Positions 57,603 to 64,000 of a stretch of DNA of 64,000 nt are shown in pieces; the stretch's first letter is position 1; every line of letters starts with the position of its first letter. A model generated the notes under the pieces. That model did no database searches, was not told where the DNA came from, and was given only the letters and a program-made list of their open reading frames with translations. The DNA is taken from assembly GCF_014648815.1 (NCBI RefSeq), contig NZ_BMRV01000003.1:248001-312000 (forward strand), written 5' to 3'. The stretch is from Streptomyces flaveolus (lineage in GTDB: Bacteria; Actinomycetota; Actinomycetes; Streptomycetales; Streptomycetaceae). The translations under genes and the position numbers were made by a program.

Positions 57603-58001
57603 ATGCCCACCCGCACGGCCGCCCGGCGACGGGCCGAGGCGAGCATCGCCTACGACGCCTACCTTGCCGACTGTCCCGCCCGGCAACTGCTCGACCGCAT
57701 CGCCGACAAGTGGGTGAGCCTCGCCGTCAACGCCCTCGCGGACGGGCCGCAGCGGTACAGCGAACTGCAGCGCCGGCTGGCGAGCGTGAGCCAGAAGATG
57801 CTCACGCAGACGCTGCGCCACCTGGAACGCGACGGGCTCGTGTCGCGGACCGTGACCCCCTCCGTCCCGGTCCGCGTCGAGTACGCGCTCACCCCGCTCG
57901 GGTGCTCGCTGCTGCCGGTCATGCGCGCGATCAAGGACTGGGCCGAGGAGCACATGGACGAGGTACGCGCCGCCCGCGTCACCTACGACACCCCGGACTG
58001 A
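57603..58001 (+). CDS. HxlR-family transcriptional regulator 2
   Basis: 132 aa. Winged helix with CPARQLLDRIADKWVSLAVN, RYSELQRRLASVSQKMLTQT and LRHLERDGLVSRTVTPSVPV, ending DWAEEHMDEVRAARVTYD. A Cys near residue 22 is positioned as in redox-sensing HxlR/YodB relatives. It probably represses itself and the divergent quinone oxidoreductase through the palindrome at 57561-57582. GAGGAG lies six bases before ATG 57603. Confidence 0.88.
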   Translation: MPTRTAARRRAEASIAYDAYLADCPARQLLDRIADKWVSLAVNALADGPQRYSELQRRLASVSQKMLTQTLRHLERDGLVSRTVTPSVPVRVEYALTPLGCSLLPVMRAIKDWAEEHMDEVRAARVTYDTPD

Positions 58002-58144
58002 CGGCCCGGAACGGGCGGTCCGGAGCGATGTCTCCGCCGGCGGGCGACGGAGACGACGGCCGTTGTATTGCGGCCGTGTGTCAGGATCCGCGTCGCTGCC
58101 CGCTGTGCTGGTGCTTCGGCGCCCGCGTGTGCTTCCCTGGCCTC

Positions 58145-58219
58145 ATGACCGTGCTCGTGACCCGCCGCCACGTCGACTACGTGCGTGTCACCACCACGGG
58201 TTGTAGCGCTCAGAGCTGA
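58145..58219 (+). CDS. Short leader peptide upstream of metYX
   Basis: 24-aa ORF: MTVLVTRRHVDYVRVTTTGC followed by SAQS. The R-R-H-V-D-x-x-R-V core with a Cys codon close to the end is the pattern of putative leader peptides found in front of sulfur-assimilation genes in streptomycetes. Translation through the Cys codon may tune the downstream operon to cysteine supply, as in actinobacterial cysteine attenuation. The ribosome site is weak. It sits 178 bp before metY; the rest of the 58002-58396 gap shows no other element. Confidence 0.65.
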   Translation: MTVLVTRRHVDYVRVTTTGCSAQS

Positions 58220-58396
58220 CGCCTCGCTCGAGCCTCCGGCCCGCCTCTCCTCCGTGCCGCACCGACCGCTGCCCTCGTCCGGGCACGGTGTTCGGTCACG
58301 CGCCTCTTCCCCCGCGCCGTCGGCGCGCCGCGATGCCCTCTCGCGGTGCGCACCCGTGCGTCACGTACCCCGCCCTCCGTGCAAGGGAGCAGCCCC

Positions 58397-59758
<1,362 letters not shown>

Positions 59759-59763
59759 ACACC

Positions 59764-60900
59764 GTGCTGACGCCTTCGCAGGTCCCCCTCCCGCCGGCCT
59801 CCGGGGCCTGGCGGGAGGGGGACCCGCCCGGGCGTCGCCAGTGGTACGAGCACGAGACGCCGCTCCGCCTGGAGGCAGGCGGCGAACTGCCCGCCGTGCG
59901 GCTGGCCTTCGAGACCTGGGGACGGCTCGCGCCGGACCGCTCCAACGCCGTACTGGTCCTGCACGCCCTCACCGGTGACAGCCACGTGACCGGCCCCGCC
60001 GGGCCCGGACACCCGACTCCCGGGTGGTGGGACGGGCTCGTCGGTCCCGGACGGGCACTGGACACGGACCGCTGGTTCGTCGTCGCCCCCAATGTCCTCG
60101 GCGGCTGCCAGGGCAGCACGGGACCGGCCACCCGCCGTCCCGACGGACGGCACTGGGGCGGCGACTTCCCGTTCCTGACCCAGCGCGACCAGGTCGCCGC
60201 CGAGGCCGCTCTGGCGGACGCGCTGGGCATCGACCGCTGGGTCCTGGTGGTGGGCGGATCGATGGGCGGCATGCGGGCGCTGGAGTGGGCCGTGGCGCAT
60301 CCCGGACGGACGGGCGCGCTGCTGCTGCTCGCCACGACGGCCGCCGCGAGCGCCGAGCAGATCGCGTGGGCCGACATCCAGCTGCGTGCCGTCCGCTCCG
60401 ACCCGCACTGGTGCGGAGGGCACTACCACGGCACTGCGCGAGGGCCGCACGCAGGACTCGGTCTCGCCCGGCGGCTCGCCCACGTCACCTATCGCAGCGA
60501 GCCGGAACTCCAGGTCCGCTTCGGCCGCTCCCCGCAGGGCCAGGAGGATCCGTGGTCGGGCGGCCGGTACCGGGTCGGGTCGTACCTCGACCATCACGCC
60601 GCCAAGCTGGTACGCCGCTTCGACGCGGGCAGCTACGTCGTGCTGTGCGAGGCGATGAACAGCCACGACATCGGCCGCGGCCGTGGCGGGGTACGCGCCG
60701 CACTGGGCCGGGTGACCGCCAGGACCCTGGTGGCCGGGGTCGATTCCGACCGGCTCTACCCCCTTGCGCAACAGGCGGAGTTGGCGGCGGGCATCGACAC
60801 GGCCGACGGCCTCCGGATCATCGAGTCCCCCTGTGGCCACGACGGCTTCCTCATCGAGGTGGCGCAGGTCGCCGCGCTCGTGGCGGAACTCCTGCCGTGA
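59764..60900 (+). CDS. metX: Homoserine O-acetyltransferase
   Basis: 378-aa alpha/beta-fold acetyltransferase that makes O-acetylhomoserine for MetY. Landmarks: LVLHALTGDSHVTGPAG, DTDRWFVVAPNVLGGCQGST, nucleophile Ser in VVGGSMGGMRALEWAV, Asp in VAGVDSDRLYPLAQQ, and His in SPCGHDGFLIEVAQV. Start is GTG 59764, six bases past the metY stop, so the pair is cotranscribed and translation may be coupled. The downstream region holds a cupin relic. Confidence 0.94.
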   Translation: MLTPSQVPLPPASGAWREGDPPGRRQWYEHETPLRLEAGGELPAVRLAFETWGRLAPDRSNAVLVLHALTGDSHVTGPAGPGHPTPGWWDGLVGPGRALDTDRWFVVAPNVLGGCQGSTGPATRRPDGRHWGGDFPFLTQRDQVAAEAALADALGIDRWVLVVGGSMGGMRALEWAVAHPGRTGALLLLATTAAASAEQIAWADIQLRAVRSDPHWCGGHYHGTARGPHAGLGLARRLAHVTYRSEPELQVRFGRSPQGQEDPWSGGRYRVGSYLDHHAAKLVRRFDAGSYVVLCEAMNSHDIGRGRGGVRAALGRVTARTLVAGVDSDRLYPLAQQAELAAGIDTADGLRIIESPCGHDGFLIEVAQVAALVAELLP

Positions 60901-60960
60901 GCCGGCCCGCTCGCCGCGTTCCCGGCGGGCACGAGTCGGACACTCGGACCCACAGCCGGA

Positions 60961-61160
60961 AGAGGTACGTCTGCGCACCTCCCCGGGCGACTACATCTTC
61001 GTTCCCCCGTACGTTCCGCACCGCGAGGGGACCCGGACCCCGCCGAGGAAGCCGTGGTCGTCATCGCCGGCAGCACACACAGGAGGTGATCGTGGTCAAC
61101 TTGCCGCACCTGTGCGCCCTGAGGCCGAAGGCTCCTGACGGTGAAGCCGCCCGCGCGGGC
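60961..61160 (+). pseudogene. Cupin gene remnant with frameshifts
   Basis: One frame reads GDYIFVPPYVPHREG near 60990-61035. Another reads DPAEEAVVVIAGSTH near 61035-61080. A third continues STQEVIVVNLPHLCALRPKA from about 61072. Together they make the second half of a small cupin (G-D-Y-x-F-V-P-P-Y-x-P-H-R-E), broken by at least two indels, one a CA duplication near 61075-61080. No start remains. Decay looks recent. Confidence 0.7.
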
Positions 61161-61178
61161 ACGTGCGAGGATCGCGGG

Positions 61179-61775
61179 GTGAACGATCTGCGCCTTCGCC
61201 TCGCCGAGGAGAACGACCTCGCCACCCTGGTCCGCCTGCGGGACGACGCGGCCCGCTGGATGCTGGCCCAGGGCATCACCGGCCAGTGGCGGCCCGGCGA
61301 GTTGGGCCAGGACCACTTCCGCGGGGTCATGGCGAGCGGAGAGGTCTGGCTCGCCGAGGCCGACGGACGGGTGGCCGGGGCGTGGGAGTTGTGGTGGCAG
61401 GACGAGGACGCCTGGGGACCGCGGCCGCCGGTGGCCGGCTATGTGCACCGCCTGATGGTGGACCGGGCGAGCGCCCCGCCGGGAACGGGGCGTGCCCTGC
61501 TGGACGCCGCGGAGCGCCGCGTCGCCGAAGTGGGGCGGGAGTTCGTGCGGCTCGACTGTCTGGCCGTCAACGCGCGACTGAACGCCTACTATCTGCGAGC
61601 CGGTTACCGGGTCGTCGGCCACAGGGCCGGCAAGCCGCAGCCGGGCGGTGCGCCGAAGTCGTTCACCCTCCTGGAGAAGGCCTGTGGGCCGGCCGCGGGT
61701 ACCGATGACAGGGTTCCGACGGCAGCTGCGGCACCGGGCGCGAGTTCACGGCGCTGCGGTCGACAGGTGTCCTGA
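61179..61775 (+). CDS. GNAT-family acetyltransferase
   Basis: 198 aa. GNAT motifs: RLRLAEENDLATLVRLRDDA at the N-terminus, YVHRLMVDRASAPPGTGRAL with the acetyl-CoA loop PGTGR, and NARLNAYYLRAGYRVVG in the C-terminal beta-alpha-beta part. The acceptor is unknown. GAGG lies eight bases before GTG 61179. A GTG at 61092 has a stronger AGGAGG, but translation there would include the cupin relic. Convergent to an amidohydrolase relic across a perfect palindromic terminator. Confidence 0.82.
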   Translation: MNDLRLRLAEENDLATLVRLRDDAARWMLAQGITGQWRPGELGQDHFRGVMASGEVWLAEADGRVAGAWELWWQDEDAWGPRPPVAGYVHRLMVDRASAPPGTGRALLDAAERRVAEVGREFVRLDCLAVNARLNAYYLRAGYRVVGHRAGKPQPGGAPKSFTLLEKACGPAAGTDDRVPTAAAAPGASSRRCGRQVS

Positions 61776-61823
61776 ACCCCGCGTCTTCTCCTGCGAGCTC
61801 CGCCACGGGGGGCTGACACGGAC

Positions 61824-61847
61824 GGCGGCGCAGGCGCCTGCGCCGCC
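61824..61847. terminator. 24-bp palindromic bidirectional terminator
   Basis: Twelve-bp self-complementary arms (61824-61847) in the gap between the plus-strand GNAT gene and the minus-strand amidohydrolase relic. Confidence 0.65.
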
Positions 61848-61856
61848 CTGTCCCGC

Positions 61857-62090
61857 TCAGGCACGGTGCACGACCGTCCCGCCGGTCATCGTCAACGCGA
61901 CCGGCGCCTCGCCCAGTTCGTCCGCGGGCGCGGTGACGGGGTCGACGGCGAAGGCCGTGAGGTCCGCCCGGAAGCCCGGCGCGATGCGCCCGGCCACGTC
62001 CTCCTCGCCCACCGCGCATACGGCGTGCGACGTGTACCCCTCCAGGGCCATCAGGCCGGTGAGTACCTGCTCGGCCCTGACCGGTTCGAA
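61857..62090 (-). pseudogene. Amidohydrolase C-terminal remnant
   Basis: About 75 residues with GLMALEGYTSHAVCAVGEED and VAGRIAPGFRADLTAFAVDP, then PVALTMTGGTVVHRA, the C-terminal signature of YtcJ-type metal-dependent amidohydrolases. The catalytic barrel (more than 400 residues in the family) is gone; upstream lies the intact GNAT gene. A deletion relic. Confidence 0.65.
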
Positions 62091-62169
62091 AACTCCGTCA
62101 TTGGACGACGGTCTGAGCCGCAGCCCCGCCCGGAAGCCCCGCAGCCGACGGTCCGGGCGCCCAGCACCG

Positions 62170-62709
62170 TCAGATTGCCGCCGCGTAACACCGGACGGCC
62201 ACCTTCTGCTCCGGGCTCCACTGCTGTTCGACCGTGGCCAGCAGTTGCCAGCCGAGACGCTCGTACAGGGCTGCCGCCGCAGTGTCCGAAGCCACCACGT
62301 CGAGCACCGGATGCACACCACGACCCTGGGCTTCGGCGACGGCCTGCGCCATCAGCAGCGCACCGATCCCGTGGCCGCGGGCCCACGGGGCGACGAACAA
62401 CCGGTTGACCACGGCGGTTGCGTCGATACTCATCCCCGCGCGGGCGCTCCACAGCCCGGGTGCCGCGTCTCCCGCGTCGCTCCGGGACAGGCCGACATGG
62501 CCGGCGACGCGGCCGTCCAGTTCCGCCACCCATGAGGCGATGAGCGAGGGCGGTGTGAGCCACGCGTCCGGGAAGTCGGGCCAGTTCACCGGATAGCCGT
62601 CGTGCTCATGGACCTCTGCCAGTACCCGCACGCAGTCACCGAGGTCGCGATCAGACCGCTGTCGGACACTCGGTGATGCGTCCGCGCCGGACACGCTCTC
62701 GCTCTTCAC
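62170..62709 (-). CDS. GNAT-family acetyltransferase 2
   Basis: 179 aa. GNAT features: RQRSDRDLGDCVRVLAEVHE at the start, VVNRLFVAPWARGHGIGALL with the acetyl-CoA loop ARGHGIG, and HPVLDVVASDTAAAALYERL then GWQLL. Acceptor unknown. It lies between the amidohydrolase relic (downstream) and a TetR gene (upstream, same strand) and is not part of an evident operon. Confidence 0.87.
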   Translation of the reverse strand: MKSESVSGADASPSVRQRSDRDLGDCVRVLAEVHEHDGYPVNWPDFPDAWLTPPSLIASWVAELDGRVAGHVGLSRSDAGDAAPGLWSARAGMSIDATAVVNRLFVAPWARGHGIGALLMAQAVAEAQGRGVHPVLDVVASDTAAAALYERLGWQLLATVEQQWSPEQKVAVRCYAAAI

Positions 62710-62775
62710 CGTGGCATGGAAACACAGCCCGCAGACCAGTGACCAGCGACTTCCGCAACAGGACGCGCCGGGCGC

Positions 62776-63420
62776 TTATGGCGTGCCGGGCGCGTGCGTG
62801 AGCCGGAGGGGTGGTGCCGGCGGCAGCGGCGTAGGCGCTCCCGTCTCCGGCGTGGCACGGAACGCCTCGATCACGTAGGCGGCGAAGCGGCGGGAGGCCG
62901 CGATCTGGGCGGCACGGGGCGTGTCGTGAAGGCCCCGGTGGGCCATGAGCATGAGGATCAGGTCGTCGACGACGAAGCCGGGGCGCAACCGGCCGGTCCC
63001 CTGGGCGCGGCGGGCCAGTTCACCGACCGCGCGCAGAGTCCGCTCCCGGTCGGCGGCGAAGTCCATGGCCTCGGGGAAGGCCGTCATGAAGGCGTCGGCG
63101 AATCCCCGGCTGTGTGCGTGGAGTTCGCAGATCCGCTCGATCAGGCTTCGCAGCCCGTGCCACGGGTCCGGGTCCCTCAGTGCGTCGCGGACGGCGGCAT
63201 GGCAGGCTCGCCGCTGCTCGGCGAAGGTCTCCGCGATCAGTTCCTGCTTGGTCGGGAAGTGGCGGTACAGCGTGGCGGGGCCGACGCCCGCATGCCGGGC
63301 GACCTCGCGCATCGGTGCACTCAAACCCTCTTCGCCGAACACCGCGCGGGCCGCGTCCAGGATGTGGGCCCGGTTCTCGCGGGCGTCGGAGCGCACGGTC
63401 CGAGGCAAATGGCTGGTCAT
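62776..63420 (-). CDS. TetR-family regulator 2
   Basis: 214 aa. TetR HTH: RAHILDAARAVFGEEGLSAP then MREVARHAGVGPATLYRHFP. The ligand domain includes FADAFMTAFPEAMDFAADRE. It is divergent from the quinone-oxidoreductase gene at 63517, and a perfect inverted repeat lies between them. The expected role is to repress itself and that enzyme until an inducer binds. Confidence 0.9.
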   Translation of the reverse strand: MTSHLPRTVRSDARENRAHILDAARAVFGEEGLSAPMREVARHAGVGPATLYRHFPTKQELIAETFAEQRRACHAAVRDALRDPDPWHGLRSLIERICELHAHSRGFADAFMTAFPEAMDFAADRERTLRAVGELARRAQGTGRLRPGFVVDDLILMLMAHRGLHDTPRAAQIAASRRFAAYVIEAFRATPETGAPTPLPPAPPLRLTHAPGTP

Positions 63421-63438
63421 GGTCTCTCACTTTAGCCA

Positions 63439-63458
63439 AACGGACGGGGGCGTCCGTT
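63439..63458. promoter_or_regulatory. TetR operator AACGGACG-N4-CGTCCGTT
   Basis: Perfect 8-bp inverted repeat with a four-base spacer, 19 bp from the TetR start and 58 bp from the divergent oxidoreductase start. Confidence 0.65.
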
Positions 63459-63516
63459 ACGTTCCGATGGCGGTGCCGCCGCCACGATCCGTCCCGCCAC
63501 CGACCCGAGGAGCAGA

Positions 63517-64000
63517 GTTGAAAGCCGTTGTGATCAGGACGTTCGGAGACCCCGATGGCCTGGAGGTCGTCGATGTGTCCGTACCCGTTCCCGCTCCTGG
63601 GCAGGTGCGGATCGCCACGGAGGCGATCGGGGTCGGCGGCGTGGACGCCGTGATCCGCCGGGGGACGCTCGCCGCCTACGGCTTCCGGGAGGGCCACCTC
63701 CTCGGCAGCGAGGTCGCGGGAAGGGTCACAGCGGTGGGAGAGGGCGTGGACCCCTCGTGGACGGGGCAGCGGGTGTGGGCGTTCACCGGCCTGTCCGGCG
63801 GGTATGCCGAGCAGGCCGTCGCCGCGGTCGAGGACGTCCTCGCGCTCCCCGACGGCCTGACCGGTGCCGACGCGGTGACCCTCGGCGGCTCCGGCGTGGT
63901 CGCCCACTTCGCCCTGGAGCGGGCCCGTTTCACGCCCGGCGAGACGGTGCTCGTGCGCGGGGCGGCGGGCAGCATCGGGATCACGGCGGTCCAGCTCGCA
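63517..64000 (+). CDS. Zinc-free quinone oxidoreductase/MDR protein, 3' end outside window
   Basis: At least 161 residues, truncated by the window end. Medium-chain dehydrogenase start LKAVVIRTFGDPDGLEVVDV, then PGQVRIATEAIGVGGVDAVI, GREGHLLGSEVAGRV-like (FREGHLLGSEVAGRVTAVGE), and VLVRGAAGSIGITAVQLA entering the Rossmann domain. TTG 63517 has GAGGAG five bases upstream. Likely NADPH:quinone-type reductase induced by the ligand of the divergent TetR regulator. Confidence 0.86.

Overview
The window comes from a high-GC actinomycete, almost certainly a Streptomyces. Nearly every gene has G or C at third codon positions, many start at GTG, and operons are packed with ATGA/GTGA overlaps. Several families are typical of that genus: VanRS-like two-component genes, an ECF41 sigma factor, a DUF485/solute-symporter pair, a short RRHVD-type leader peptide before sulfur genes, and a DUF5937 ArsR regulator. 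There are no ribosomal, tRNA or replication genes. Apart from nadE and metYX the content is accessory metabolism, transport and regulation.

Left end (1-14.2 kb): the end of an NCS1 permease gene and a MarR regulator face an 11-gene minus-strand operon (12122 down to 2108). The operon encodes an aldehyde dehydrogenase, an extradiol-type VOC dioxygenase, an aspartate-dehydrogenase-like enzyme, an alpha/beta hydrolase, a cupin, two SDRs, a ThDP enzyme, a ferredoxin-type reductase, a 75-aa HTH protein and a Rieske oxygenase. An AAHS-type importer is transcribed divergently. A TCTNAGNNCT operator occurs in the marR promoter and twice in the operon/importer promoter, which ties the block together as one aromatic (possibly N-containing) catabolic regulon of unknown substrate.

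14-28 kb: two membrane-anchored low-complexity or lectin-like proteins, an endonuclease-like membrane protein, an acetate-type symporter, and a VanS/VanR pair with a VanZ-like gene but no vanHAX. A tandem 12-bp repeat lies in front of vanR. Then follow a Tat-exported polysaccharide lyase 8, a DeoR-HTH/LacI-sensor regulator, an uncharacterised protein and nadE.

28-45 kb: an MFS exporter, two HD-domain hydrolases under a GlxA-type AraC regulator, a large secreted FlgD-Ig protein, and two YceI proteins flanking an APC permease and an ECF41 sigma factor. The sigma factor gene and the second yceI gene share a near-perfect palindrome that is two back-to-back ECF41 promoters. A decayed zone (MmyB-type regulator tail, epoxide hydrolase tail) is followed by a five-gene MoxR/DUF58/DUF4129 operon in which all the genes overlap.

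45-64 kb: a DUF2182/DUF1326 pair, TetR/amidase, MFS/ArsR, a cobalamin riboswitch driving a small [2Fe-2S] protein, a frameshifted erythromycin-esterase gene, two HxlR-controlled divergent pairs with clear palindromic operators, metY-metX behind a Cys-containing leader peptide, cupin and amidohydrolase remnants, two GNATs, and TetR/quinone oxidoreductase (truncated by the window end).
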